Shown here: positions 18,384 to 28,056 of the stretch, piece after piece
How the letters are laid out: each line of letters opens with the position of its first letter
How positions within the stretch are numbered: the stretch's first letter is position 1
NCBI RefSeq assembly: GCF_024753215.1
Contig: NZ_JANUGV010000002.1
Location: 620,001 to 684,000 of the forward strand
Origin: Massilia solisilvae
Lineage (GTDB): Bacteria > Pseudomonadota > Gammaproteobacteria > Burkholderiales > Burkholderiaceae_D
Reading direction: 5' to 3'
Length of the DNA: 64,000 nucleotides
The notes under the pieces: generated by a model
Told to the model about the DNA's origin: nothing
Database searches by the model: none
Seen by the model: the letters and a program-made list of their open reading frames with translations, nothing else
Position numbers and translations under genes: made by a program

Positions 18384-20976
18384 CTCCTACCTCAAACCCC
18401 TGCACGGTACCAACCTGCATTACTTCGATGCGCGCGCTGCGGTCGATGCGATCGAGCCGGGCGCCTACGACAAGCTGCCGTACACGTCGCGCGTGCTGGC
18501 CGAGAACCTGGTGCGCCGCTGCGAGCCGCAGGCACTGGTGCCGTCGCTCAAACAGCTCATCGAGCGCAAGCGCGATCTCGACTTCCCGTGGTTCCCGGCG
18601 CGCGTGGTCTGCCACGACATCCTGGGCCAGACCGCGCTGGTGGACCTGGCCGGCCTGCGCGACGCCATCGCTGCCGAAGGCGGCAACCCGGCGCTGGTCA
18701 ACCCGGTGGTGCCGACGCAGCTGGTGGTGGACCACTCGCTGGCGGTGGAGTGCGGCGGCTTCGACCCGGATGCCTTCGCCAAGAACCGCGCGATCGAGGA
18801 TCGCCGCAACGAAGACCGCTTCGATTTCATCAACTGGACCAAGAAGGCGTTCAAGAACGTCGACGTGATCCCGCCGGGGAACGGCATCCTGCACCAGATT
18901 AACCTGGAGCGCATGAGCCCCGTGATCCAGGTGAAGGATGGCGTGGCGTTCCCGGACACGCTGGTCGGCACCGACTCGCACACCCCGATGGTGGACGCGC
19001 TGGGCGTGATTGCGGTCGGCGTGGGCGGCCTGGAGGCGGAGAGCGTGATGCTCGGCCGTGCCTCGTACATGCGCCTGCCGGATATCGTCGGCGTCGAGCT
19101 GTCGGGCAAGCGGCAGCCGGGCATCACCGCCACCGACGTGGTGCTGGCGCTGACCGAGTTCCTGCGCAAGGAAAAGGTCGTCTCGGCCTACCTGGAGTTC
19201 TACGGCGAGGGCGCAGACAGCCTGACGCTGGGCGACCGCGCGACCATCTCGAACATGGCGCCGGAATTCGGCGCGACCGCCGCGATGTTCTACATCGACG
19301 AGCAGACCATCAAGTACCTCAAGCTCACTGGCCGCGACGACGAGCAGGTGGCGCTGGTCGAGACCTACGCCAAGGAAACCGGCCTGTGGGCCGACACGCT
19401 GAAAAACACCGAGTACGAGCGCGTGCTCAAGTTCGACCTGTCCACCGTGGTGCGCAACATCGCCGGCCCGTCCAACCCGCACAAGCGCGTGCCGACCAGC
19501 GAGCTGGCCGCGCGCGGTATCGCCAACGGCAACGTGGCGCACGAGCCGGGGCAGATGCCCGACGGCGCCGTCATCATCGCCGCTATCACCAGCTGCACCA
19601 ACACCAACAACCCGCGCAACATGATCGCCGCCGGCCTGCTGGCGCGTAATGCCAACCAGCGCGGCCTGGTGCGCCAGCCCTGGGTCAAGAGCTCGCTTGC
19701 GCCGGGATCCAAAGCGGTGTCGCTGTACCTGGAAGAAGCCGGGCTGCTGCCGGAGCTGGAAAAGCTGGGCTTTGGCGTTGTGGCCTTTGCCTGCACCACC
19801 TGCAACGGCATGAGCGGCGCGCTCGATCCGAAGATCCAGCAGGAGATCATCGAGCGTGACCTGTACGCCACCGCTGTCCTGTCGGGCAACCGCAACTTCG
19901 ACGGCCGCATCCACCCGTACGCCAAGCAGGCCTTCCTGGCCTCGCCGCCGCTGGTGATCGCCTACGCGATTGCGGGCACGGTGCGCTTCGACATCGAGAA
20001 GGACGTGCTGGGCACGGACGCACAGGGCAAGCCGGTCACGTTGGCCGACATCTGGCCGACGGACGAGGAGATCGACGCGGTGATCGAGAAGAGCGTCAAG
20101 CCCGAGCAGTTCCGCAAGGTGTACGTGCCGATGTTCGCCAAACAGGAAGAGAGCGTCGAGCAGGTCAGCCCGCTGTACGACTGGCGCCCCATGAGCACCT
20201 ACATCCGTCGTCCGCCGTACTGGGAAGGCGCGCTGGCCGGCGAGCGCACGCTCAAGGCCATGCGCCCGCTGGCGGTTTTGGGCGACAACATCACCACCGA
20301 CCACCTGTCGCCGTCCAACGCCATTTTGGCCAGCAGCGCGGCGGGCGAGTACCTGGCCAAGATGGGCCTGCCGGAAGAAGACTTCAACTCGTACGCGACG
20401 CACCGCGGCGACCACCTGACCGCGCAGCGCGCGACCTTTGCCAACCCGACCCTCATCAACGAAATGGCCGTGGTGGACGGGCAGGTCAAGAAGGGTTCGC
20501 TGGCGCGCGTCGAGCCGGAAGGCAAAGTCACGCGCATGTGGGAAGCGATCGAGACCTACATGGAGCGCAAGCAGCCGCTGATCATCATTGCCGGCGCCGA
20601 CTACGGCCAGGGCTCGTCGCGCGACTGGGCGGCCAAGGGCGTGCGCCTGGCGGGCGTGGAAGCGATCGTGGCCGAGGGCTTCGAGCGCATCCACCGCACC
20701 AACCTGGTCGGCATGGGCGTGCTGCCGCTGGAGTTCAAGCCGGGCACCAACCGCATCACTCTGGGTATCGACGGCACCGAGACCTTTGACGTGGTCGGCG
20801 AGCGCACGCCGCGTGCAACGCTCACGCTGGTCATCCACCGCAAGAATGGCGAGACCGTCGAAGTGCCGGTGACCTGCAGGCTCGATACGGCCGAGGAAGT
20901 GTCGATCTACGAAGCGGGCGGCGTGCTGCAGCGCTTTGCGCAGGACTTCCTTGCGTCGTCGAAGGTCGCCGCTTAA
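18376..20976 (+). CDS. acnD: 2-Methylcitrate dehydratase AcnD (Fe-S, aconitase family)
   Basis: Dehydrates 2-methylcitrate to 2-methyl-aconitate; in characterised systems it needs PrpF to yield the usable isomer. Aconitase family, 866 residues. The [4Fe-4S] ligands are Cys407 in SCTNTNNPRN and Cys473/Cys476 in ACTTCNG. The C-terminal swivel domain contains YGQGSSRDWAAKG. The ATG at 18376 lies inside the end of the GNAT gene; reading further upstream in frame is only overlap with that gene. Followed by prpF after a 132-bp spacer holding a family I repeat pair. Confidence 0.96.
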   Translation: MNSSYLKPLHGTNLHYFDARAAVDAIEPGAYDKLPYTSRVLAENLVRRCEPQALVPSLKQLIERKRDLDFPWFPARVVCHDILGQTALVDLAGLRDAIAAEGGNPALVNPVVPTQLVVDHSLAVECGGFDPDAFAKNRAIEDRRNEDRFDFINWTKKAFKNVDVIPPGNGILHQINLERMSPVIQVKDGVAFPDTLVGTDSHTPMVDALGVIAVGVGGLEAESVMLGRASYMRLPDIVGVELSGKRQPGITATDVVLALTEFLRKEKVVSAYLEFYGEGADSLTLGDRATISNMAPEFGATAAMFYIDEQTIKYLKLTGRDDEQVALVETYAKETGLWADTLKNTEYERVLKFDLSTVVRNIAGPSNPHKRVPTSELAARGIANGNVAHEPGQMPDGAVIIAAITSCTNTNNPRNMIAAGLLARNANQRGLVRQPWVKSSLAPGSKAVSLYLEEAGLLPELEKLGFGVVAFACTTCNGMSGALDPKIQQEIIERDLYATAVLSGNRNFDGRIHPYAKQAFLASPPLVIAYAIAGTVRFDIEKDVLGTDAQGKPVTLADIWPTDEEIDAVIEKSVKPEQFRKVYVPMFAKQEESVEQVSPLYDWRPMSTYIRRPPYWEGALAGERTLKAMRPLAVLGDNITTDHLSPSNAILASSAAGEYLAKMGLPEEDFNSYATHRGDHLTAQRATFANPTLINEMAVVDGQVKKGSLARVEPEGKVTRMWEAIETYMERKQPLIIIAGADYGQGSSRDWAAKGVRLAGVEAIVAEGFERIHRTNLVGMGVLPLEFKPGTNRITLGIDGTETFDVVGERTPRATLTLVIHRKNGETVEVPVTCRLDTAEEVSIYEAGGVLQRFAQDFLASSKVAA

Positions 20977-20990
20977 CCCGCAACCTGTAC

Positions 20991-21092
20991 CGTCGTCCCG
21001 GCGCAAGCCGGGACCCATGCTGAGTTTGCGTTAGAGTTTGCGTCAGCGATTCTCCGCGCTCAGCATGGGTTCCGGCGTTCGCCGGAACGACG
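20991..21092. repeat. Palindromic repeat family I, paired copy 2 (acnD-prpF spacer)
   Basis: Inverted pair of CGTCGTCCCGGCG...CCGGGACCCATGCTGAG units, the second slightly diverged (TTCCGGCGTTCGCCGGAACGACG). It occupies the acnD-prpF spacer, within the operon. Confidence 0.85.
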
Positions 21093-21108
21093 GATTGGAG
21101 CTAACAAT

Positions 21109-22299
21109 ATGGCACACGCAGCACAAATCAAAATCCCCGCCACCTACATCCGTGGCGGCACCAGCAAGGGCGTGTTCTTCCGCCTGCAGGACCTGCCGGA
21201 GCGCGCGCAGGTGCCGGGCGAGGCGCGCGACAAGCTGCTCATGCGCGTGATCGGCAGCCCCGACCCGTACGGCAAGCAGATCGACGGTATGGGCGGCGCC
21301 ACCTCGAGCACCAGCAAGACCGTGATCGTCTCGAAGAGCACCCGGCCGGACCATGACGTGGACTACCTGTTCGGCCAGGTCTCGATCGACAAGCCGTTCG
21401 TGGACTGGAGCGGCAACTGCGGCAACCTGTCAGCGGCGGTCGGCCCGTTTGCGATCGCCAATGGCCTGGTCGACCTGGCCAACATTCCGCCCGATGGCGT
21501 GGCCACGGTGCGCATCTGGCAGGCCAACATCGGCAAGACCATCATCGCGCATGTGCCGATGACCGGCGGCGCGGTGCAGGAAACCGGCGACTTCGAACTC
21601 GATGGCGTGACCTTCCCGGCCGCCGAAGTGCAGCTCGAGTTCATGGACCCGGCGGCCGAGGAAGAGGGCGCCGGCGGTTCGATGTTCCCGACCGGGAACC
21701 TGGTCGATGACCTGGAAGTGCCGGGCGTGGGCACGCTCAAGGCGACCATGATCAATGCCGGCATCCCGACCATTTTTGTGAACGCCGAGGCGATCGGCTA
21801 CACCGGTACGGAGCTGCAGGAAGCGATCAACGGCGACCCGAAGGCGCTTGCCATGTTCGAGACCATCCGCGCGCATGGCGCCGTGCGCATGGGCCTGATC
21901 AAGCATGTGGACGAGGCCGCAAAGCGCCAGCACACGCCCAAGGTCGCGTTCGTGGCCAAGCCGGCCGACTATGTGGCATCGAGCGGCAAGCCGGTCAAGG
22001 CTGGCGATATCGACCTGCTGGTGCGCGCCATGTCGATGGGTAAGCTGCACCATGCGATGATGGGCACGGCGGCGGTTGCGATCGGCACTGCTGCCGCGAT
22101 TCCCGGCACGCTGGTGAACCTGGCTGCCGGCGGCGGCGAACGCAACGCGGTGCGCTTCGGCCACCCGTCCGGCACGCTGCGTGTTGGCGCCGAGGCGAAC
22201 CAGGCGAACGGCGAGTGGAGCGTCACCAAGGCGATCATGAGCCGCAGCGCGCGCGTGCTGATGGAAGGCTGGGTGCGCGTTCCGGGCGACGCGTTCTGA
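21109..22299 (+). CDS. prpF: PrpF, aconitate isomerase partner of AcnD
   Basis: Diaminopimelate-epimerase-fold protein of 396 residues. It isomerises the AcnD product (trans- to cis-2-methylaconitate in the characterised enzyme). The signature IPATYIRGGTSKGVFFRL lies near the N-terminus, and DWSGNCGNLSAAVGPFAI (~105-122) holds the conserved cysteine-containing turn. The start ATG has GGAGC upstream. Always found with acnD in the known variants; here it is followed by prpD, which performs the alternative reaction. Confidence 0.95.
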   Translation: MAHAAQIKIPATYIRGGTSKGVFFRLQDLPERAQVPGEARDKLLMRVIGSPDPYGKQIDGMGGATSSTSKTVIVSKSTRPDHDVDYLFGQVSIDKPFVDWSGNCGNLSAAVGPFAIANGLVDLANIPPDGVATVRIWQANIGKTIIAHVPMTGGAVQETGDFELDGVTFPAAEVQLEFMDPAAEEEGAGGSMFPTGNLVDDLEVPGVGTLKATMINAGIPTIFVNAEAIGYTGTELQEAINGDPKALAMFETIRAHGAVRMGLIKHVDEAAKRQHTPKVAFVAKPADYVASSGKPVKAGDIDLLVRAMSMGKLHHAMMGTAAVAIGTAAAIPGTLVNLAAGGGERNAVRFGHPSGTLRVGAEANQANGEWSVTKAIMSRSARVLMEGWVRVPGDAF

Positions 22300-22308
22300 G
22301 GTAGATCG

Positions 22309-22413
22309 CAGGGTGGGCAGGTCTCCTGCCCACGCGTCCAATGCGGGCGTGATTGGCCGTGCGAGTGCACGCCAGCCGCTTGAACGCGTGGGCAGTCAAG
22401 CTGCCCACCCTAC
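22309..22413. repeat. Palindromic repeat family II, copy 3 (prpF-prpD spacer)
   Basis: Bipartite element with outer arms CAGGGTGGGCAG / CTGCCCACCCTAC and inner arms CTGCCCACGCGT / AACGCGTGGGCAG, the same design as the prpB-prpC copy. Confidence 0.85.
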
Positions 22414-22458
22414 CGGCGCGAGTAGAATGGGCAGCGTTCATGCTTGTGGAGGTTTGCC

Positions 22459-23907
22459 ATGCCCGAAGCTGCCAACATCGGCCACCCCTACGACGAGGTC
22501 ATTGCCGACATCGTCGACTATGTGCGCGACTATGAAATCACTTCGCCGCTCGCGTACGACACCGCCCGCCACTGCCTGCTCGATACCCTCGGCTGCGGCC
22601 TGGAGGCGCTGGGCTACCCGGCCTGCACCAAGCTCCTCGGCCCGATCGTGCACGGCACCGTGGTGCCGCACGGCGCCCGCGTGCCCGGCACGCAGTTCGA
22701 ACTGGACCCGGTGCAGGCGGCTTTCAACATCGGCGCCATGGTGCGCTGGCTCGACTTCAACGACACCTGGCTGGCTGCCGAATGGGGCCATCCGTCGGAC
22801 AACCTGGGCGGCATCCTCGCGGTGGCGGACTGGCTGTCGCGGCGCGCGGCCGCCAACGGCAAGCCGCCGCTCCCGATGCGCGCCGTGCTGACGGCCATGA
22901 TCAAGGCGCACGAGATCCAGGGCTGCATCGCGCTCGAAAATTCGTTCAACAAGGTCGGCCTGGACCACGTGGTGCTGGTCAAGGTGGCCACCTGCGCGGT
23001 GGTGGCGCAGCTGCTTGGACTGTCTCGCAACGAGATGCTGGCGGCGGTGTCGCAGGCCTGGGTCGACGGCCAGGCGCTGCGCACCTACCGCCAGGCCCCC
23101 AACACCGGCTCGCGCAAGTCGTGGGCGGCGGGCGACGCGACCAGCCGCGGCGTGCGCCTTGCCCTCATCGCCGAAAAGGGCGAGATGGGCTACCCGAGCG
23201 CGCTCACTGCCCGCACCTGGGGCTTCTGCGATGTGTTGTTCAAGGGCCAGCCGCTGCGCTTCCAGCGGCCGTACGGCTCGTACGTGATGGAGAACGTGCT
23301 CTTCAAGATTTCGTACCCCGCCGAGTTCCATGCCCAGACGGCGGTGGAGGCGGCGATGACCATCTACGCCGCGATGGCCAGGACCGGCAAGCGCAGCGAC
23401 GACATTGCCCACATCACCATTCGCACCCACGAGGCCTGCATGCGCATCATCGACAAGCACGGCCCACTCGACAATCCCGCCGACCGTGACCACTGCATCC
23501 AGTACATGGTGGCGCTGCCGCTGATCCACGGCAGGCTCACGGCGGCCGACTACGAGGATGATGTCGCCGCCGACCCGCGCATCGACGCGCTGCGCGCGAA
23601 GATCGCGTGCGTCGAGGAGCCGGCGTTCACTGCCGCGTACCACGACCCGGCGCGGCGCGCGATCCCGAACGGCGTCACGGTCGAATTTGGCGACGGCACG
23701 CGCTTTGACGAGGTGCTGGTCGAGTACCCGCTGGGCCACGCGCGGCGCCGTGCCGAAGGCCTGCCGCTGCTGCTTGCGAAGTTCCGCGCCAACCTTGCGC
23801 GCCGCTTCCCGCCGCGGCAGCAGGAGGCGATCCTCGCCGCGTCGCTGGATCAGGAAGCGCTCGAGCGCATGGCGGTCAACGATTACGTCGGTATGTACGT
23901 GATTTGA
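22459..23907 (+). CDS. prpD: 2-Methylcitrate dehydratase PrpD (MmgE/PrpD family)
   Basis: Iron-sulfur-independent dehydratase of 482 residues that converts 2-methylcitrate to 2-methyl-cis-aconitate. Recognised from the N-terminus ([27 protein letters not shown]), the [20 protein letters not shown] segment and the [13 protein letters not shown] motif. The ATG at 22459 follows a GGAGG ribosome site; the in-frame TTG at 22444 would place the start upstream of it. Last gene of the prp operon. It duplicates the step done by AcnD plus PrpF, so the operon has two routes to the same intermediate. Confidence 0.95.
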   Translation: MPEAANIGHPYDEVIADIVDYVRDYEITSPLAYDTARHCLLDTLGCGLEALGYPACTKLLGPIVHGTVVPHGARVPGTQFELDPVQAAFNIGAMVRWLDFNDTWLAAEWGHPSDNLGGILAVADWLSRRAAANGKPPLPMRAVLTAMIKAHEIQGCIALENSFNKVGLDHVVLVKVATCAVVAQLLGLSRNEMLAAVSQAWVDGQALRTYRQAPNTGSRKSWAAGDATSRGVRLALIAEKGEMGYPSALTARTWGFCDVLFKGQPLRFQRPYGSYVMENVLFKISYPAEFHAQTAVEAAMTIYAAMARTGKRSDDIAHITIRTHEACMRIIDKHGPLDNPADRDHCIQYMVALPLIHGRLTAADYEDDVAADPRIDALRAKIACVEEPAFTAAYHDPARRAIPNGVTVEFGDGTRFDEVLVEYPLGHARRRAEGLPLLLAKFRANLARRFPPRQQEAILAASLDQEALERMAVNDYVGMYVI

Positions 23908-24077
23908 TGCCGCATGGGTAGCGCCGGCGCCCCGTTCAGTTTTTTTGCCCGGGACGCGAGATTGTGGTTTATGATCCAGATCAATTCGAGCAGCCCGGCT
24001 AGAGGCTGCGGCACAGAACGGGTGACATGGATCGAGGAACGCGCGAGCCGGCAAACATGATCGAGGAAGGGGAGAGC

Positions 24078-26591
24078 ATGCTGCATCCCGGCTTGCTCGA
24101 ACACGCCGCCATCTTCGAGCACGCGCCGATGGGCATCATGTTCACCCAGCCCGGCGTGGTCAAACGCTGCAATCCGCGCATGGCCCAGATGTTTGGCTAC
24201 GCCCCCGAGGAACTGGTCAACACCAGCGGCGCGTGCCTGTTCGCCTCCGAAGAGCACTACCACGACTTTCTGGCCGAGGCGGCGCCAGCGCTGCACGACG
24301 GGCGCCTGTTCGAAAAGGCCGAGCAGCGCCTGCGCCGGCGCGACGGTTCGACATTCTGGGGCAGGGTGCGCGCCAAATCGGTCGAGCCAGGGCGGCGCGC
24401 CGCCGGCACCGTCTGGATGGTCGAGGATGTCAGCGCGGCGCGCGCGGCCGAGATCGAGGTCCGGGCGATCATGAACAACGCCGGCATCGGCATCTTGTTT
24501 ACGCGGGATCGCCGCGTCGTGCGTTACAACCGCGGCTTTGCGCAAATGTTCGGCTTCGGCACCGAACAAGCGCTCGGCATGCCGGTGCGCTCGCTCTACG
24601 GCAGCGACGAGCACTACCACGAAATCGGCGACGCCGCGGCCGACCTGCTGGCGCGCGGCGAGAGCTTCCAGGCCGAGGCCTGGATGGTGCGCGCCGACGG
24701 CAGCCCGATGTGGGTGCAGCTGATCGGCCACCCGGTCCGGCGCGACGACCCGGCGCTGGGCAATATCTGGATCATCGAAGACCGCACGCGCAACAAGCGT
24801 GCCGAAGAGACGCTGCGCAACGCGCTGCTGGAGAACCAGGCGATCCTGGACAACGCGGTGCTGGGCATCGCGGTGGTCGAGCGTGGCCGCACGCTGCACT
24901 GCAATGCCAAGATGGAGGAGCTGTTCGGCTATCCGCCGGGCGGCATCAACGGCATCCCCGTCGCCGAGCTGTATCCGGACAGCGCGAGCTGGATGGCCGC
25001 GCGCCGCGAAACCGCGCGCAACTTCCTGGCCGGGCGCGTGCACATGGCCGAACACGAGGTGGTGCGGGCGGACGGCACGCGCTTCTGGGCGCGGCTGTCG
25101 GGGCGGCTGTTCGACCTGGCCCAGCGGCAGGGGCGCAGCGTGTGGCTGGTGGACGACGTGACCGCGCGGCGCGAGGCGGCGCAGGCGGTGGCCCGCGCGC
25201 GCGACGAACTCGAGCTGCGCGTGCTGGAACGCACCGCCGAACTGGCGGGCGCCAACGCGCTCTTGCAGGCTGAAATCGTCGAGCGCCGCCAGGCCGAGGC
25301 GCGCGTGCACCACATGGCCTACCACGACAGCCTGACCGGGCTGCCGAACCGCTCGCTGCTGTCGGACCGGCTGGACCGGGCGATGCTGTCGAGCCAGCGC
25401 AACGACCGCAAGCTGGCGGTGATGTTCATCGACCTGGACCGCTTCAAGACCATCAACGATTCGCTCGGCCACCTGGCCGGCGACCACCTGCTCAAGGAGG
25501 TGGCCAACCGCCTGTGCCGCGCGGTGCGCGCCAGCGACACGGTGGCGCGGCTGGGCGGCGACGAGTTCGTGGTGCTGGTCCCCGGGATCGAGGGCCCGCG
25601 CGACTGCACCCAGGTGGCGGAAAAGATCATCGAGGTGCTGTCAGCCCCGATCCCGCACGAGGGCCGGATCCTGCACATTTCGCCGTCGATCGGCATCTGC
25701 CTGTACCCCGATCATGGACAGGACGTGGCGACCCTGATGCGCAATGCCGACGCGGCGATGTACCACGCCAAAGGGGCAGGCCGCAACACCTGGCAGTTCT
25801 TCACCGAGCGCATGAACGAGTCGGCCGCGCGCCACTTCGAGCTCGAGAGCAGCCTGCGCGTCGCGCTGGCCGCGAACCAGTTCGAGCTCTTTTACCAGCC
25901 CGTCATCGAGGCCGGCACGCGCCGCGTGCATGCGCTGGAGGCGCTGCTGCGCTGGCGCAGGCCTGGACTGGGCCTGGTCGGGCCGGATGAGTTCATTCCC
26001 ATCCTGGAAGAGAGCGGCATGATCATCGCGGTGGGCGAGTGGGTGCTGCGCAGCGCCTGCGAACAGGCGGTGGCGTGGCAGCGCCAGGGGCTGCCGGCGG
26101 TACCGGTCGCGGTCAACCTGTCGGGGCGCCAGTTCGCCCAGCGCGGGCTGGCCGGCACGGTGCGGCGGATCGTCGAGGAGACCGGGATCGACCCGGCGCT
26201 GCTGGAGCTGGAAATCACCGAGACCACGCTCATGCAGTCGGGTGGCCACACGCTCGAAGTGCTTGAGCAGATCAACGCGATGGGCGTGCGCCTGTCGATC
26301 GACGACTTCGGCACCGGCTATTCGAGCCTGGCCTACCTGAAGCGCTTCCCGGTCCACAAGATCAAGGTGGACCGCGCCTTCGTGCGCGAGCTCGAAGCCA
26401 GCGCCGAGGACCGCGCGATCGTGGCGGCCGTGATGGCGCTGGCGAACAGCCTGCAACTATCGGTGGTGGCCGAAGGCGTGGAGACCGAGGCCCAGCTGCA
26501 GCTGCTGCGCGAGCACGGCTGCGAGTTGGCGCAGGGCTTCCTGTTCGCGCGACCGCTCGAGGCGCACCAGGTCCCTGAGTTGTTGCGCTAG
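24078..26591 (+). CDS. PAS-PAS-PAS-GGDEF-EAL cyclic-di-GMP enzyme
   Basis: Soluble sensor that can both make and break c-di-GMP. Three PAS domains (~10-120, ~130-245, ~255-375) share APMGIMF/NAGIGILF/NAVLGIAV openings. A coiled coil (~380-415) leads to GGDEF (intact motif at 493-497, with the RxxD inhibitory site RASD just before it) and EAL (motif EAL at 621-623, plus intact DDFGTGYSSLAYL and KIKVDRAFV). Both active sites therefore look functional. The ATG at 24078 follows AAGGGGAG; ATGs at 24057 and 24027 are in frame but have weak ribosome sites. No membrane helix. Monocistronic. The signal sensed is unknown. Confidence 0.93.
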   Translation: MLHPGLLEHAAIFEHAPMGIMFTQPGVVKRCNPRMAQMFGYAPEELVNTSGACLFASEEHYHDFLAEAAPALHDGRLFEKAEQRLRRRDGSTFWGRVRAKSVEPGRRAAGTVWMVEDVSAARAAEIEVRAIMNNAGIGILFTRDRRVVRYNRGFAQMFGFGTEQALGMPVRSLYGSDEHYHEIGDAAADLLARGESFQAEAWMVRADGSPMWVQLIGHPVRRDDPALGNIWIIEDRTRNKRAEETLRNALLENQAILDNAVLGIAVVERGRTLHCNAKMEELFGYPPGGINGIPVAELYPDSASWMAARRETARNFLAGRVHMAEHEVVRADGTRFWARLSGRLFDLAQRQGRSVWLVDDVTARREAAQAVARARDELELRVLERTAELAGANALLQAEIVERRQAEARVHHMAYHDSLTGLPNRSLLSDRLDRAMLSSQRNDRKLAVMFIDLDRFKTINDSLGHLAGDHLLKEVANRLCRAVRASDTVARLGGDEFVVLVPGIEGPRDCTQVAEKIIEVLSAPIPHEGRILHISPSIGICLYPDHGQDVATLMRNADAAMYHAKGAGRNTWQFFTERMNESAARHFELESSLRVALAANQFELFYQPVIEAGTRRVHALEALLRWRRPGLGLVGPDEFIPILEESGMIIAVGEWVLRSACEQAVAWQRQGLPAVPVAVNLSGRQFAQRGLAGTVRRIVEETGIDPALLELEITETTLMQSGGHTLEVLEQINAMGVRLSIDDFGTGYSSLAYLKRFPVHKIKVDRAFVRELEASAEDRAIVAAVMALANSLQLSVVAEGVETEAQLQLLREHGCELAQGFLFARPLEAHQVPELLR

Positions 26592-26596
26592 AGGTT

Positions 26597-26626
26597 GTAG
26601 GGTGGGCAGAAATCTGCCCACCCTAC
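26597..26626. repeat. Palindromic repeat family II, copy 4 (short form)
   Basis: Perfect 13-bp inverted repeat GTAGGGTGGGCAG / CTGCCCACCCTAC with a 4-nt AAAT loop: the outer arms of the family joined without the inner part. It lies between the convergent GGDEF-EAL and xthA genes and could act as a bidirectional stop hairpin. Confidence 0.85.
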
Positions 26627-26643
26627 GTTAAATCGGCTTGAGC

Positions 26644-27408
26644 TCAGTTCAGGGTCGCGATTACCGGCGCATGGTCCGACGGCTGTTCCCACTTGCGCGG
26701 GCCGCGATCGATCGCGCAGCCCACGCAGCGCTTCGCCAGCGCCGGGGAGAGCAGGATGTGGTCGATGCGCAGGCCGCAATTGCGGCGGAACGCGAGCTGC
26801 CGGTAATCCCACCAGCTGTACGACTTGTCGGGCTGTTCGAACAGCCGGAACGAGTCGCACAGGCCAAGCCCGACCAGCGCGTTGAGCGCGGCGCGTTCCG
26901 GGGTCGAGCAGTGCACCTGTTCGGCCCAGGCCACGGGGTCGTGCACGTCGCGGTCCTCCGGGGCGATGTTGTAGTCCCCCAGTAGCGCGAGCTGCTCGTG
27001 GACCTGCATTTCTTCCGCCAGCCAGTCGCGCAGCGCCGCCAGCCACGAGAGCTTGTAGGCATATTTATCCGAGCCTACGCTCTGGCCGTTCGGCACGTAG
27101 GCACACACGACGCGCATGCCCTCGATGGTGGCGGCGATGATGCGCTGCTGCTCGTCCGGAAAGCGCGGGTTGTTGCGCACCACGTCGGCGATCGGGTGGC
27201 GCGACAGGATCGCCACGCCGTTGTACGTCTTTTGCCCCGTAAATACGACCTGGTAGCCGGCTTCGTTAATTTCTTTCTCCGGGAACTTATCGTCGGTCAG
27301 CTTGGTCTCTTGAATGCAGAGCACATCAACCGGGTTTTCGCCCAGCCACTGCAGCAGGTGCGGCAGGCGCACCTTGAGCGAATTGACATTCCACGTTGCG
27401 ATTTTCAT
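26644..27408 (-). CDS. xthA: Exodeoxyribonuclease III
   Basis: AP endonuclease and 3'-5' exonuclease of base-excision repair, 254 residues. The family signatures are all present: MKIATWNVNSLKVRLP, the catalytic glutamate in CIQETKL, NGVAILSR, and the C-terminal RIDHILLSP and DHAPVIA with the Asp-His pair. ATG start. Single gene; a 315-bp AT-rich spacer upstream separates it from the divergent small genes. Confidence 0.95.
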   Translation of the reverse strand: MKIATWNVNSLKVRLPHLLQWLGENPVDVLCIQETKLTDDKFPEKEINEAGYQVVFTGQKTYNGVAILSRHPIADVVRNNPRFPDEQQRIIAATIEGMRVVCAYVPNGQSVGSDKYAYKLSWLAALRDWLAEEMQVHEQLALLGDYNIAPEDRDVHDPVAWAEQVHCSTPERAALNALVGLGLCDSFRLFEQPDKSYSWWDYRQLAFRRNCGLRIDHILLSPALAKRCVGCAIDRGPRKWEQPSDHAPVIATLN

Positions 27409-27723
27409 AGGTCGGCGCGTTGTTTTGGAGTGGGCGCAGTATCAGCGCTGGCTACCATTCGCGCAACACAAAAATCTTCCAAATTCGCACACATTTTTAT
27501 AAAATGACAACCAATGTGGTTAAATGCTAATGTTCAAATAGTAAAAAAATCCACACGCGCCGCCTGAGTGAGCGTGAATTGTAGCGAAGTGTAACAGTTT
27601 GAACTGTGTCCGGTTGGCATCGCTTATCGTACTTTTTTCGCACACAGAAGTTGCAGTACGGTAACTTTTGCACTACTATTGCCGTAGAGCAAAATTCCCG
27701 TATCCAGTTAGCAAAGGAAAGAC
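27409..27723. other. 315-bp AT-rich intergenic region
   Basis: Spacer between the divergent xthA and the gene at 27724. Its middle (about 27465-27560) is clearly richer in A/T than the surrounding DNA. It holds a short dyad AACCA-ATG-TGGTT (27509-27521) and the candidate promoter at 27651-27679. I see no coding frame, repeat-family copy or terminator in it. Confidence 0.6.
27651..27679 (+). promoter_or_regulatory. Sigma-70 promoter for the 27724 gene pair
   Basis: TTGCAG, 17-bp spacer, TACTAT: two mismatches in the -35 and one in the -10 with optimal spacing. The -10 ends 44 bp before the start codon. Confidence 0.5.
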
Positions 27724-28056
27724 ATGCGTAGCGCATTTGAAGCCTGGGCCCAGCGCGACGGCCACATTGTCCGCCGCCGCGAAGACAAGCCCGACGAATA
27801 CCTGGTGTACGAGACCCAGCGCCGCTGGATGATCTGGCAAGCCGCCCTGTCGCACGGCGCACAGGCGGCGGAGGCGCCCAGATTTGTTGCCAAGGCCCCG
27901 GTTGGTCCGGAAGAGGCCGCACTGCGCGAGCGGGTACTGAACGAAGTCCTCGACGCCATCAACACCCTGGACGAAGGCGCCGGCCTGGCCGGCGCGCGCA
28001 AGGTTATCCTGAACCTGCGCACCCGGCAGCGCGCACTGGCCACCGAAAAGGCCTGA
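27724..28056 (+). CDS. Hypothetical protein with FEAW-type N-terminal motif
   Basis: 110 residues. The N-terminal half (FEAWAQRDGHIVRR, then YETQRRWMIWQAAL) has the pattern F-E-x-W ... W-x-x-W-Q-A-A seen in many uncharacterised phage and host proteins. The C-terminal half (~60-105) is a predicted helical pair rich in Glu/Arg. There is no signal peptide or membrane segment. A strong AAGGAAAG ribosome site precedes the ATG. Its stop overlaps the ATG of the following DUF1653 gene (TGATG), so the two are co-translated. Function unknown. Confidence 0.75.
   Translation: MRSAFEAWAQRDGHIVRRREDKPDEYLVYETQRRWMIWQAALSHGAQAAEAPRFVAKAPVGPEEAALRERVLNEVLDAINTLDEGAGLAGARKVILNLRTRQRALATEKA

Noticed and set aside
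18355..21018. An 887-residue minus-strand frame opposite acnD
   Set aside because: It is the shadow of an intact acnD with all cluster cysteines; no motif and low-complexity composition.
23918..23947. A rho-independent terminator after prpD
   Set aside because: The GGGTAGCGCCGGCGCCCC stem has a bulge, and the T-run is separated from it by several bases; too weak to call.
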